This document shows, in pieces, positions 1 through 8,363 of a DNA stretch of 64,000 nt. This DNA is from Bacteroidia bacterium (lineage in GTDB: Bacteria > Bacteroidota > Bacteroidia > B-17B0 > Aurantibacillaceae): assembly GCA_016787785.1 (NCBI GenBank), contig JAEUTO010000013.1, positions 186,001-250,000 of the forward strand. Direction: 5' to 3'. Position 1 is the first letter of the stretch. Each line of letters begins with the position of its first letter. Both the position numbers and the translations under genes were made by a program. A model generated the notes under the pieces. That model was not told where the DNA came from. It worked only from the letters and a program-made list of their open reading frames with translations, and did not search any database.

Positions 1-744
1 TGCAGCCTTTTCGTAATTATTAAGATCTTCTACACTGTCTATCTCTATCCAACCACCTTTGATAAAAACAGGTTTTACAGGCATTAAATTGTCTATTATA
101 GATTGTATAAAAGTTGTCATGAACATATTATCAAAATTCTTCCCGTCATAAATGGCTCTTTTATCTAAATTATGATAATAAGCAATTATTTTTTTCAAAG
201 CATCCTTTTTTATTTTGATCAATCCAATATATTGCCCTTCAATATCCGCGTAGGACTGAGGCTTTTTTCCTAATTCATAAATATTTCCGGCTGCGTTTAT
301 TTTTAGTGTCTCAGCATCTGCCAAAGGATTTTCCATTCTTATCGACCAAAGTTCCTTCCAGTTACTATCAATTACAACCGAAAAATCACTTTTATCATTT
401 GCAAGTAACTCAAGTATCTCTTGTTTATAGATGATATCTGCATAAGAAATTATGATATCATCCGTCATTTCGCTTTCTGCACAAAAAAGTGAGGCCAGCA
501 TATTTGTGGTATTAAATTTTTGATTGGTGCAAAATTTAATTTTCTCATTTTTGAGATGATCTTTCAAAATTTCTTCCTTATAACCAGTTACAATCGTAAT
601 ATCTTTGAGACCAACATTTTTACAATTTTCAATGATTGAATCAATAATTGGTTTACTGTTGAACTTTACCATGCACTTAGGTCTGTCTAATGTATATGGC
701 CTTAATCTCGTTCCTTCTCCTGCTGCTAATATTATTACTTTCAT
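1..744 (-). CDS. Sugar/choline-phosphate-type cytidylyltransferase, Cj1416-like (partial, runs off left edge)
   Basis: The first 248 codons are present; the 3' end lies outside the window, and the frame is open from the ATG at 744 to base 1. The protein opens with the nucleotidyltransferase signature LAAGEGTRLRPYT and then PKCMV, the GT-A-like NTP-binding loop and conserved Lys of the LicC/phosphocholine cytidylyltransferase group. The family joins CTP to a phosphorylated small molecule. In Campylobacter jejuni the relative Cj1416 makes CDP-L-glutamine from L-glutamine phosphate. Assignment to that step is inferred from context: the glutamine kinase, gamma-glutamyl-CDP-amidate hydrolase and CDP-amidate kinase homologues are all in the same gene run. 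One base separates it from the CysQ-like gene upstream, so it is co-transcribed. Another cytidylyltransferase substrate, such as phosphocholine, cannot be excluded from sequence alone. Confidence 0.8.
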   Translation of the reverse strand, partial: MKVIILAAGEGTRLRPYTLDRPKCMVKFNSKPIIDSIIENCKNVGLKDITIVTGYKEEILKDHLKNEKIKFCTNQKFNTTNMLASLFCAESEMTDDIIISYADIIYKQEILELLANDKSDFSVVIDSNWKELWSIRMENPLADAETLKINAAGNIYELGKKPQSYADIEGQYIGLIKIKKDALKKIIAYYHNLDKRAIYDGKNFDNMFMTTFIQSIIDNLMPVKPVFIKGGWIEIDSVEDLNNYEKAA

Positions 745-745
745 T

Positions 746-1489
746 TTAAAATAAATTTAGATCGTTTCGAGAGGCTATAAAGTGGTTATTTTTTATGCTC
801 TCTTTATTGTATACAATTTCTTTTCCGGTTGTGCAATCTATCAACTTGCAATTTGCTTCGTTACAAATAATATGCCCAGCGGCGGTATCCCATTCTTTTG
901 TGCCATTAAGTCGAGGATAAATATCTATTACGCCCTCGGCCATTTTTCCGAATTTCACTGCCGAACCAAATTTTTGTACATCTGTAATATTATGCTTTTC
1001 TAAAAAAGCCATCGTTTCTTTTGTAGAATGATGTCTGCTATCACTGGCTATTAAATTGCTTCGCGTAGATTTATTACTTATTAAAACGCCGTTCTTATAC
1101 GCACCCTTTCCTTTTTCTGCGTAATACAACAAATTTATTGCGGGCGCATAAAGAACACCTAAGATGGGTTGATGATCTTCTATTAACGCAATGTTTACAG
1201 TAAATTCTCCGTTCTTATCAATAAAATCTTTTGTTCCATCCAGAGGATCTACCATCCAGAATTTTTTCCAATTTTTTCGTTCAGAAAATTCAATATATGA
1301 TTCCTCACTTAAAACAGGGAATTCAGAAACTGACCTTAACCCATCTAAAATAATTTGATTAGCTACAAGGTCTGCCTTCGTTAAAGGCGAATCATCTTCT
1401 TTATTAGTAATTTCAAAGTCAGGACTTGCATATATTTTCATTATAGCGGCTCCGGCATCTTTTGCAATTTTAATTACTTTGTTAATCAT
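746..1489 (-). CDS. cysQ: CysQ-like 3'(2'),5'-bisphosphate nucleotidase (inositol monophosphatase family)
   Basis: This is a 247-residue protein of the metal-dependent inositol monophosphatase superfamily. The metal-binding motifs are present: SEES (residues 61-64), DPLDGT (81-86) and EWDTAAG (from 199). CysQ normally removes the 3'-phosphate from PAP, the by-product of PAPS-dependent sulfotransfer. Here it sits between a cytidylyltransferase and a glutamine-amidotransferase gene of a phosphoramidate-type pathway, overlapping the latter by 8 bases. I infer that it may recycle a 3'-phosphorylated nucleotide by-product (PAP, or the 3'-phospho-CMP expected if the donor is 3'-phospho-CDP-amidate). 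The family call is firm. The actual substrate is not determined by sequence, and a generic sugar-phosphate phosphatase role remains possible. Confidence 0.8.
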   Translation of the reverse strand: MINKVIKIAKDAGAAIMKIYASPDFEITNKEDDSPLTKADLVANQIILDGLRSVSEFPVLSEESYIEFSERKNWKKFWMVDPLDGTKDFIDKNGEFTVNIALIEDHQPILGVLYAPAINLLYYAEKGKGAYKNGVLISNKSTRSNLIASDSRHHSTKETMAFLEKHNITDVQKFGSAVKFGKMAEGVIDIYPRLNGTKEWDTAAGHIICNEANCKLIDCTTGKEIVYNKESIKNNHFIASRNDLNLF

Positions 1490-2111
1490 TAAAAAATAGT
1501 TTTATAAGATCAAGATCCGTATGCTCTATTGGTTCATTCCTTTCGGGGTGCCACATAATTGCAAGAAGTTTTTTTTCGTTATTTTCCATGGCTTCAATGC
1601 TTCCATCCTCTGCAATCGCCAAGGCATTAAATCCATCAGGGACTTTAATTACCGCATAATTATGATAAGAATTAACTTTGTTACAATTTTTTAGTGGTTT
1701 GTAAAACCGAGAAGCTCTATCCAAAATTATTGCGTGTTTATTACCAACGTGGTTTGTTATTTTTTCAAGTTTTCCTCCAAAATGATCTGTCATTAATTGC
1801 ATCCCCCTACAAATACCTAATACAGGGATCTCCTTCTGAATTGCATATTTTATTAATTTTATTTCCTGTTCATCTCTTTTTATAGAAGTATTATTTTTTG
1901 AAATACTGGAAAGATCATTCCCTCCACTCAAAATAATTCCGTCAATTTTAATTTCACTAAAATAAACCGAGTGATCAAAGTCAGTTGGCAATACTATTGG
2001 CAAATAATTCAATGCTTTAAAAATATTTGCCCATCTAATATCAAGAGCATCACGTGTTTCTGCGTAAGTTTCATTTTCAATTAGCCGTTGGGTAATGGCA
2101 ATTTTTTTCAT
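1482..2111 (-). CDS. Class I glutamine amidotransferase-fold hydrolase, Cj1417-like (gamma-glutamyl-CDP-amidate hydrolase)
   Basis: This is a 209-residue peptidase C26/class I glutaminase domain standing alone, with no synthetase domain. The nucleophile is in GICRGMQ (Cys101), and WHPE supplies His188 and Glu190, so the triad is intact. The family hydrolyses gamma-glutamyl bonds. In C. jejuni the homologous Cj1417 cleaves CDP-L-glutamine to glutamate and cytidine diphosphoramidate, the step that creates the P-N group. That reaction is inferred here because homologues of the kinase, cytidylyltransferase and CDP-amidate kinase of the same pathway lie within 8 kb on the same strand. The gene overlaps the CysQ-like gene by 8 bases and follows the AlgJ-like gene by 6 bases. 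The alternative is a gamma-glutamyl-GABA hydrolase (PuuD-like), but no putrescine or GABA genes are nearby. Confidence 0.75.
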   Translation of the reverse strand: MKKIAITQRLIENETYAETRDALDIRWANIFKALNYLPIVLPTDFDHSVYFSEIKIDGIILSGGNDLSSISKNNTSIKRDEQEIKLIKYAIQKEIPVLGICRGMQLMTDHFGGKLEKITNHVGNKHAIILDRASRFYKPLKNCNKVNSYHNYAVIKVPDGFNALAIAEDGSIEAMENNEKKLLAIMWHPERNEPIEHTDLDLIKLFFND

Positions 2112-2117
2112 TCTGTA

Positions 2118-3227
2118 TTATGGGGCAATGGATGGTGTAATAGAAAGATCGGCGTTCAATTGCTTGACCTGGTCTTTCCAATCTTTATATTCAGAGAACA
2201 TTTTTTTTAGTTTCCACATTTCTTTATCTGATGGTTTTAGAACGGCGAGGTCTCTATCAACATTTTTTGAGTTAACTAAATATGTATCTGTTTTAAGATC
2301 ATTCATAACTTGTATTCCTTTTCTAACGTGATGAGTATCCCAAAAATTCTCGTTATGAGAGGTTAGTGCAGTATCAAGGTTAAGGTCGTAAAATGGCTGC
2401 ACGGTGGCTAACTGACGCCTAAATTCCTCGTATGTTTTCCCTAAGTTTGAATAATAAATAAGTGCAAGGTTCATCCGGTGTTCGGGCGCTGTAGCGAGTT
2501 TCATTTTAATGCCTTTTGTCGTTAGATAGTCGCGAAAATCTTTAATAGCTTCTATTCCCTTTTTAAGGGCAGCAGGATTCTCAAATGTTTTGCTTCCGTA
2601 ATATCTTGGATCGATATACATATAGGCCAGATAATCTGCCAATACTTTTTCTGCATTATAAGAAGTATCGTTGAGATAAACATGTTGAGTTCTTGTTCCG
2701 TTTGGATTAAATTCTTTTGCCCATGAGCTGTGATTTTCTTTTTTTATATATTTTACTGCATCCAAATAAGCACCGCTATTAAAATATTGATCGATAAAAT
2801 CAACCACTAAATTATTTTGTGTTACCGCAAAAGGATGAAAATAATTCTGGGCGCCTCTTGAAGGATTAAGCGCATAAAAAGTAATAAAAAACACAATTTC
2901 TTTTGGCTGTTTTGAAGCCAGTACTTTACCATAAGCAATGTGTTCGTATATGTTTGAACTTTCGATACCCATGGAAAAAGAACTATTTTTAGTTGTGTAA
3001 AAACTATCGATGGGATAATAATTAACTGCCGAAGAGCCTAAAAATCCATAATCGAGTTTACTGTAGTGCTTAATAAGATTATAATTATACATTGGATTGT
3101 ATGGTAAAGTTTTATTTTCATAGTCAGGTTTCACAATAAAATAAGGATCTATTTTATACATAAAAGCTGCGTATGTCAATGCCACAAGAGCTAGAATAAA
3201 GACGGTTCGTGAAAAAAGGCGGATCAT
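2118..3227 (-). CDS. SGNH/AlgJ-like membrane-anchored partner of the MBOAT acyltransferase
   Basis: This 369-residue protein has one N-terminal membrane segment (about residues 7-24) and a periplasmic domain. The motif GFLGSSAVNYY resembles the nucleophile block of SGNH-type esterase folds, and WDTHHVRKG near the C-terminus resembles the catalytic Asp-His block. The start is 2 bases from the stop of the MBOAT gene. In alginate, cellulose and teichoic-acid systems an MBOAT protein moves an acyl group across the membrane and an SGNH-like partner (AlgJ/AlgX, DltD) places it on the polymer, so this is probably the transferase half of an O-acylation pair. The acyl group and acceptor are unknown. 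Overall similarity to named families is weak, so the fold call rests on the two motifs and the pairing. Confidence 0.6.
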   Translation of the reverse strand: MIRLFSRTVFILALVALTYAAFMYKIDPYFIVKPDYENKTLPYNPMYNYNLIKHYSKLDYGFLGSSAVNYYPIDSFYTTKNSSFSMGIESSNIYEHIAYGKVLASKQPKEIVFFITFYALNPSRGAQNYFHPFAVTQNNLVVDFIDQYFNSGAYLDAVKYIKKENHSSWAKEFNPNGTRTQHVYLNDTSYNAEKVLADYLAYMYIDPRYYGSKTFENPAALKKGIEAIKDFRDYLTTKGIKMKLATAPEHRMNLALIYYSNLGKTYEEFRRQLATVQPFYDLNLDTALTSHNENFWDTHHVRKGIQVMNDLKTDTYLVNSKNVDRDLAVLKPSDKEMWKLKKMFSEYKDWKDQVKQLNADLSITPSIAP

Positions 3228-3229
3228 CC

Positions 3230-4714
3230 TTAAAACTGAAAATAAATAAATTGTTGCCTATCAGCATCGTACTGTCCAAAAAATATAATGCTTATTAATA
3301 GCAGGTAGTATGTACCAAGCCTTAACCATGCTGGCTGAGCAGAAAGGAATGACCTGATGCTTTTGCGACGTTGGATCATGTAAATAGTTTCCATTATTAT
3401 TATTGGAAGTACAAAAAATAATAAAGCCAATTTTCCTTTCGATAAATAGATCAGCGATAACCGTGCATTATTTTCATTTGCAACGACATCTTTAAAATCA
3501 TTTATAAAACCAAAGATCATTGTTTTGATAACATATAGTGCGTCTCCGATACTTGAAGCCCTAAAAAACACCCAACCCAATGCTATTAGTCCAAAAGTAA
3601 TTGCAACGTTCCATAACTTGTAAAATTTGGGCATTCTTGTTAAACCAATAAAAGAATTTATTCTTGCACGGATTTCTTTTGTGAGTTCTGCAAATACAAG
3701 ATAAAATCCATTTAACGCACCCCAGGCTACAAATGTCCAGTTAGCACCGTGCCAAAAACCACTTATTAAAAAAGTTATAAAAAGATTGAAATATTGCCGC
3801 GGTTTTGAAACCCTGTTTCCTCCCATAGAAATATAAACATAGTCTTTAAACCATGTAGATAGTGATATGTGCCAACGTTTCCAAAACTCTGAAATGCTTT
3901 TTGAAAAATAAGGCCGATGAAAATTATTCATTAATTTAAAACCCATTACCTGTGCAGAACCAATAGCGATATCTGAATATCCCGAGAAATCACAATAGAT
4001 CTGGTATGTAAAAAAAATAGTTGCAATAATTAAAGGAAAGCTACTGTAGCCATGAACGTTACCATAAACCTGGTTTACATATGTTGCAAGGTTGTCGGCA
4101 ATAACAACCTTTTTAAACATACCCCAGGCCATTAATTTTAAACCGTCTGTCACACGTTTGTAATCAAAATTATGCTTCTCGTAAAACTGATGTAGTAAAT
4201 TCTGCGGCCTTTCAATTGGCCCTGCAACTAATTGCGGATAGAACATTACATATAATGAATAGATGCCAAAATGTTTTTCCGCTTTTTGGTTACCACGATA
4301 CACTTCTATCACATAACTTAAACTTTGAAAGGTGTGAAAGGATAGCCCGATTGGAAGAATGATGCTTAATGCCTCGATAGGATATTTCCAATGGAAAAAA
4401 TCAGCAACCCGTTGCATATTTGCATTAAAGAAATTAAAATACTTAAATACGAATAAAACCGCGCAGGTAGATATTATACTTGCTATTAAATATACTTTTC
4501 TTTTCTTTCCCTCTGAACGTTCAATCCAGATCCCGGCAAAATAATCAATAACAATTGTTACCAATAGAATAAGAATGTAAACCGGAATAAAGGACATGTA
4601 AAAAAAACAACTTGCTGTAAGAAGCATAAACCACCTGAATTTATGAGGAATAGCAAAATACAATGTAGTTACTATAACAAAGAACCAAATAAAATCTATT
4701 GAGTTAAATAGCAT
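3230..4714 (-). CDS. MBOAT family O-acyltransferase (AlgI-like), first copy
   Basis: This is a 494-residue polytopic protein of the membrane-bound O-acyltransferase family. The invariant active-site His is in LISGFWHGANWT, and the conserved block EFWKRWHISLSTWFKDYVY precedes it, typical of AlgI/DltB-like enzymes. Start MLFNSIDFIWF and end QFIYFQF match the usual length and termini of the family, and the second MBOAT in this window ends with the same residues. Members pass acyl groups (usually acetyl) from the cytoplasm to the periplasm for polysaccharide O-acylation. It lies between the glutamine-kinase-like gene (3-base gap) and its SGNH-like partner (2-base gap), so it is embedded in the putative phosphoramidate gene run. 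It is clearly diverged from the copy at 12336-13754, which suggests two acylation sites or acceptors. Confidence 0.9.
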   Translation of the reverse strand: MLFNSIDFIWFFVIVTTLYFAIPHKFRWFMLLTASCFFYMSFIPVYILILLVTIVIDYFAGIWIERSEGKKRKVYLIASIISTCAVLFVFKYFNFFNANMQRVADFFHWKYPIEALSIILPIGLSFHTFQSLSYVIEVYRGNQKAEKHFGIYSLYVMFYPQLVAGPIERPQNLLHQFYEKHNFDYKRVTDGLKLMAWGMFKKVVIADNLATYVNQVYGNVHGYSSFPLIIATIFFTYQIYCDFSGYSDIAIGSAQVMGFKLMNNFHRPYFSKSISEFWKRWHISLSTWFKDYVYISMGGNRVSKPRQYFNLFITFLISGFWHGANWTFVAWGALNGFYLVFAELTKEIRARINSFIGLTRMPKFYKLWNVAITFGLIALGWVFFRASSIGDALYVIKTMIFGFINDFKDVVANENNARLSLIYLSKGKLALLFFVLPIIIMETIYMIQRRKSIRSFLSAQPAWLRLGTYYLLLISIIFFGQYDADRQQFIYFQF

Positions 4715-4717
4715 CTT

Positions 4718-7072
4718 TTAAGAAATGATCTTCACAATTTTATTTAAACAGTCAACCTCCAATAATTTTGCCGATGACCATGCATTAAAATTAGTTTCGC
4801 CCGCGCCTATCACAGCGGGTATTCCCAACTCAGCGCAACGAACGGCCATGTGAGAATTTGCTCCTCCAAATTGCGTAACTAATCCGCCTATATTTTTTGT
4901 AAATAAAAAATCGAAGCCGGGATCGGCAGATCTTATAAATATAATTTTGTTATCTAAAATCTCATTATTTACGTTCTCCTGACTAACTGTTTGGCTACAA
5001 ATACTTTTTAGGGTAATGTAATTTGGCTCATCTGCCTGAAGGAAATGGAAATATACATCGTTTGGATCAGAAATAAGACTGGGAAGTTTTACAGCTTTTG
5101 TATAACGATAGGTACGCTTGTTCTTTTCAATATCCCGCTCAAAGATCTCTTTCACATCCCTGTAATCCAGAGAAGCATAAAGATCGATAAATGTTTTTAT
5201 ATCCATATATACTAAGTCCTCGCGCTTGATGCCATATTTAACAGCAAGCTCTTCGATCAGAGATAGTACTTTGCTAAGAGATCTGGTAAATAAAAATTTA
5301 ACACTTTCTCTACCTTCAATGGAAGTTTTTATAAACTCTATTAACAAATTAGCTGAAATTGAAAGGCCTTGCTTTTTTATCAATGCTTCTATTTTATCTA
5401 ATTGTTTTTTAGAGAAAGTAAAACTGTTATGTTCTATTAATGACGGCTCTCTATTTGAAAAATAATTCTCAAAATTTTCATCATATCTTAATGACAGAAT
5501 ATCGTAGGTTCCGGGACGCAGATGGCCGTAATTGTTTAAAAATTCCTGCTTTGTAATTTTTTTTGAAAGGAAGAGGTTCAGATCGTTGTTCAGATCTTTG
5601 GTAACAGTATTTAAAGATCCTGTATATAAATTATATTCTTCTTTAGTAAGAATTTCCAGATCAACAAAAGATCGCAAAAATTGAGTCGCAATAAATGCCG
5701 ATCTTGCTACACCGGCAAACGGCAATGTACCGTAACGCTTACAATCTTCCAGTAACCAGTATATTTTATCAACTAATGATAGTTGCGAGTTAACTATTTT
5801 CTCGTATTTATCTTTTAATTTTTCTGCCTGAGCAAGGTCCTTTTTATAAAGGCCAACACCCGGATCAATGATCTTATTAGTAATTGAAAGAAGAGATCTT
5901 TCAATAGAGTTTATTTCTTCATCATTAAAACCAGCTGGTTTTAGATCTTTTGTGAGTTTTTCAGGAAGATTGAAATAAAAGCAAGAATGAACAATTTCGA
6001 ATTCCACTTTATCGTGAAGAACAGGTGACGATTTGAGTTTAGTTAAATAATGATCTACAAGTTTTTTTGCAATTTTTTCATCCAGCTCCTTTGGAATAAA
6101 CGAATTAAAATCTACTCTCACATCAATATAAGGTACACCTAAATATAAAAGCATTAAAGGATGTGATCGTAAATTACGATATCCATAGTTATCGCGTTGA
6201 TAAGCCCAGATACTATCGGTAATAATTTCTTTATAAAGCGAAGCCGCGAGATGCTTTGGTTTAAGGCCAATTATTTCGGCAGGATTCCAATCCGGCATTA
6301 CTCCGTAAATTGCTTTATCTCCCAATAAATTTGGGTGTGCGGCGGAAAGCTTGGTTATTTTTTTATGGATCTTTAATAAAGTTTCGTTTAGATCAATACC
6401 CGACAGATCCTCTTTTTTATTTGTACTAATTCTTCTTACCTGAAAAATATAAAGTTGGTCATTTGAAAAAGCAAACTCCACATCCAGATGAGGAAAATTA
6501 AATATTTCCTCGAGTTCCTTTAAGCATACAATAAGTTTATTTATTTTTTTGTCGGGACACGCAATAGGCGAATTTTTAAAATAAATAAATGTTTTTAAAT
6601 TCTTTCCCGTTCCGCTTGTAACCGAATCAGTGCTTCCACTCTCATCAAAATTAATAATATAATAAGGTGCAAGCGTATCAAGATCAGAAGTAAAAGCAAC
6701 TCCTGCATTAGTTATATTGGTAAGCTGGGGCTGAACAAAAACTTCGTCGCCAGAAAATTCTTTATTATAGGAGCCAATTACAGTGTCAATTGCCTCTTTT
6801 ATTTTTATTTCATTATTCTGCACATTCAGTATACTTTCGAAATGGCCGGCATTTGAAATATCTTCGCCATCCTCATTTATTGAAGATGAGCGGACAACCA
6901 AAAGTTGATCTTTAAATTTCCTCTGAATGTTTGTAATAATAGCTTCTGTTGAGTTTTTATACTCCGATACACTAAATGTATAAATTGGCAATACACTCGC
7001 AGTAGTTATCACTTGCGATAACTCTTCGAGTGTTTTTGCCTTAGAAGAAAAAGAAATTGACTGAATTTTCAC
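4718..7072 (-). CDS. PEP-synthase-like L-glutamine kinase homologue (Cj1418-like)
   Basis: This 784-residue protein has the two ends of a PEP synthase/pyruvate phosphate dikinase. An N-terminal ATP-grasp domain has VVRSSSINEDGED near residue 61. A C-terminal swivelling phosphohistidine domain has GGANSHMAVRCAELGIPAV, with the mobile His at about 741. It lacks the PEP/pyruvate TIM-barrel of true PpsA/PpdK, as in the C. jejuni Cj1418 family. Cj1418 uses ATP to phosphorylate the amide nitrogen of L-glutamine (giving AMP and Pi), the first step of phosphoramidate synthesis. The central region (about 230-680) is the part that differs from PEP synthases and presumably binds the amino acid. It is co-transcribed with the MBOAT gene downstream (3-base gap) and a methyltransferase gene upstream (6-base gap). 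Other PEP-utilising kinases of unknown substrate share this layout, so the substrate call depends on the neighbouring genes. Confidence 0.75.
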   Translation of the reverse strand: MKIQSISFSSKAKTLEELSQVITTASVLPIYTFSVSEYKNSTEAIITNIQRKFKDQLLVVRSSSINEDGEDISNAGHFESILNVQNNEIKIKEAIDTVIGSYNKEFSGDEVFVQPQLTNITNAGVAFTSDLDTLAPYYIINFDESGSTDSVTSGTGKNLKTFIYFKNSPIACPDKKINKLIVCLKELEEIFNFPHLDVEFAFSNDQLYIFQVRRISTNKKEDLSGIDLNETLLKIHKKITKLSAAHPNLLGDKAIYGVMPDWNPAEIIGLKPKHLAASLYKEIITDSIWAYQRDNYGYRNLRSHPLMLLYLGVPYIDVRVDFNSFIPKELDEKIAKKLVDHYLTKLKSSPVLHDKVEFEIVHSCFYFNLPEKLTKDLKPAGFNDEEINSIERSLLSITNKIIDPGVGLYKKDLAQAEKLKDKYEKIVNSQLSLVDKIYWLLEDCKRYGTLPFAGVARSAFIATQFLRSFVDLEILTKEEYNLYTGSLNTVTKDLNNDLNLFLSKKITKQEFLNNYGHLRPGTYDILSLRYDENFENYFSNREPSLIEHNSFTFSKKQLDKIEALIKKQGLSISANLLIEFIKTSIEGRESVKFLFTRSLSKVLSLIEELAVKYGIKREDLVYMDIKTFIDLYASLDYRDVKEIFERDIEKNKRTYRYTKAVKLPSLISDPNDVYFHFLQADEPNYITLKSICSQTVSQENVNNEILDNKIIFIRSADPGFDFLFTKNIGGLVTQFGGANSHMAVRCAELGIPAVIGAGETNFNAWSSAKLLEVDCLNKIVKIIS

Positions 7073-7078
7073 TTAAAA

Positions 7079-7849
7079 TTATCCAACCCTTTGGGCTGTC
7101 CACGATCTCATTTTGTATGGCACACTGATCTCTTTGAGGTGCTTTATTTTATCTTCGATCTTTTGAAGTATTAGGTTAAATTTCTCTTCACCTGCCTGAG
7201 CACGAATATCATTAACAGAGCGCCACGCGCCCATGTATCTTTCAATACTCATTACCTCGGTATGATCAACTTCCATTAAAATAACATCTTTAAAATGACC
7301 TGTAGAGATAAGTATCTCATCCCAATTCTTAGTATGTGATTTTGAACCGGAAGAAACACGTTGAATACTTGGAACGATCTGGTAAATAATGTCTTCAATC
7401 TCAGTATGTAATTGTGAAGCTCCAATATTTCTAGGGTTCCAAATTGCGGTAAAATACCCACCCGGTTTTAGCACGCGTGCAAATTCAGGTAACGATTTTG
7501 CAGGATCTGTCCAATGGAAAGACGATGCCATTGTAAGCCAGTTTACACTATTGCTTTCAAGATTTGTTACTTCACCCGTTCCTTTTAACCACTTAATTGG
7601 TTTACCATTTGTATAAATAATTCCTTCTTCTCTCATTTGATCATTAGGTTCAACTGCGAAAGGAACATTTAAGCCCATGTCTAAAAGCACTTTTGTTAGT
7701 TTTCCGGTTCCGGCGCCAACATCTGCGATCTTAAAATCTTTCTGCTTGTCATAATCCATGTATTTAAGCATGGCATTAATAATTTGCAGGCTGTATGCCG
7801 GACGGTTGATGTAGCTTTTTGCTAATTCTGTAAAATCACCTTGTTTCAT
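7079..7849 (-). CDS. Class I SAM-dependent methyltransferase (candidate phosphoramidate O-methyltransferase)
   Basis: This 256-residue protein has a Rossmann-type methyltransferase motif I, IADVGAGTGK (41-50), an acidic residue after the second strand (VEPN), and the post-motif block NWLTMASSFHWTDPAKSL typical of the Methyltransf_11/UbiE-like group. It sits between the glutamine-kinase-like gene (6-base gap) and the CDP-amidate-kinase-like gene (4-base gap). In C. jejuni, methyltransferases Cj1419/Cj1420 are encoded beside the phosphoramidate enzymes and are thought to supply the O-methyl group. I infer a similar job here from position only. Sequence alone cannot tell O-methylation of a phosphoramidate from methylation of a sugar or another small molecule. 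Confidence 0.7.
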   Translation of the reverse strand: MKQGDFTELAKSYINRPAYSLQIINAMLKYMDYDKQKDFKIADVGAGTGKLTKVLLDMGLNVPFAVEPNDQMREEGIIYTNGKPIKWLKGTGEVTNLESNSVNWLTMASSFHWTDPAKSLPEFARVLKPGGYFTAIWNPRNIGASQLHTEIEDIIYQIVPSIQRVSSGSKSHTKNWDEILISTGHFKDVILMEVDHTEVMSIERYMGAWRSVNDIRAQAGEEKFNLILQKIEDKIKHLKEISVPYKMRSWTAQRVG

Positions 7850-7853
7850 TTTT

Positions 7854-8363
7854 TTATTTTATAAGATTAATTATTGAACTTACCTTTTTTTCTAAATTAT
7901 TTTGCTGTGTGTTATCAATTTCAAGATCACAATTAGCAGGCTTATCAAAAGCAATGTCAACCCCAACTACGTTCTCAATCTCTTTCTTAAGCGCTTTTGT
8001 GTAAAGTTGTTTCTGATCTCTTCTTATCAGCTCATCCATATCGCAGTGAATATAAAACTCATAATACTTCGAATTATTTGCTCGATTAAATTCGTGAACT
8101 TCTTTAAAAAGAGAAATTGTTGAACATACCACATTTATTTTCTGATCCGTAAGAAATTTACACATTCGTGCAATTTGCATGGCAACTATCATCCTTCCCT
8201 CTCTGGTGTGAGATGAGAGTTGACCGGTAATTTCACGAAAGTGATCGCCATCTAAAAATACTGTATTAACGTATTTATTTTTAAGCGTTTCGTACACAGC
8301 CTTGCCGATTGTAGTTTTACCACTACCCGCTAAGCCTGTTATCCAAATTAAATTCGATTCCAT
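7854..8363 (-). CDS. Adenylylsulfate-kinase-fold nucleotide kinase, Cj1415-like (cytidine diphosphoramidate kinase)
   Basis: This 169-residue P-loop kinase has GLAGSGKTT (10-18), the FLDGDHFRE block (about 36-44) and NVVGVDIAFDKP near the C-terminus. The fold is that of APS kinase (CysC). However, the usual APS-kinase element NxGFSxxDRxEN after the DGD motif is replaced by TGQLSSHTREGR. In C. jejuni the CysC-like Cj1415 phosphorylates the 3'-hydroxyl of CDP-amidate rather than of APS. The neighbours are homologues of the other three enzymes of that pathway, and no ATP sulfurylase genes are near. I therefore prefer CDP-amidate kinase. True APS kinase for sulfation remains the main alternative, because a sulfotransferase-fold gene abuts its start (the gene at 8364). 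Confidence 0.72.
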   Translation of the reverse strand: MESNLIWITGLAGSGKTTIGKAVYETLKNKYVNTVFLDGDHFREITGQLSSHTREGRMIVAMQIARMCKFLTDQKINVVCSTISLFKEVHEFNRANNSKYYEFYIHCDMDELIRRDQKQLYTKALKKEIENVVGVDIAFDKPANCDLEIDNTQQNNLEKKVSSIINLIK

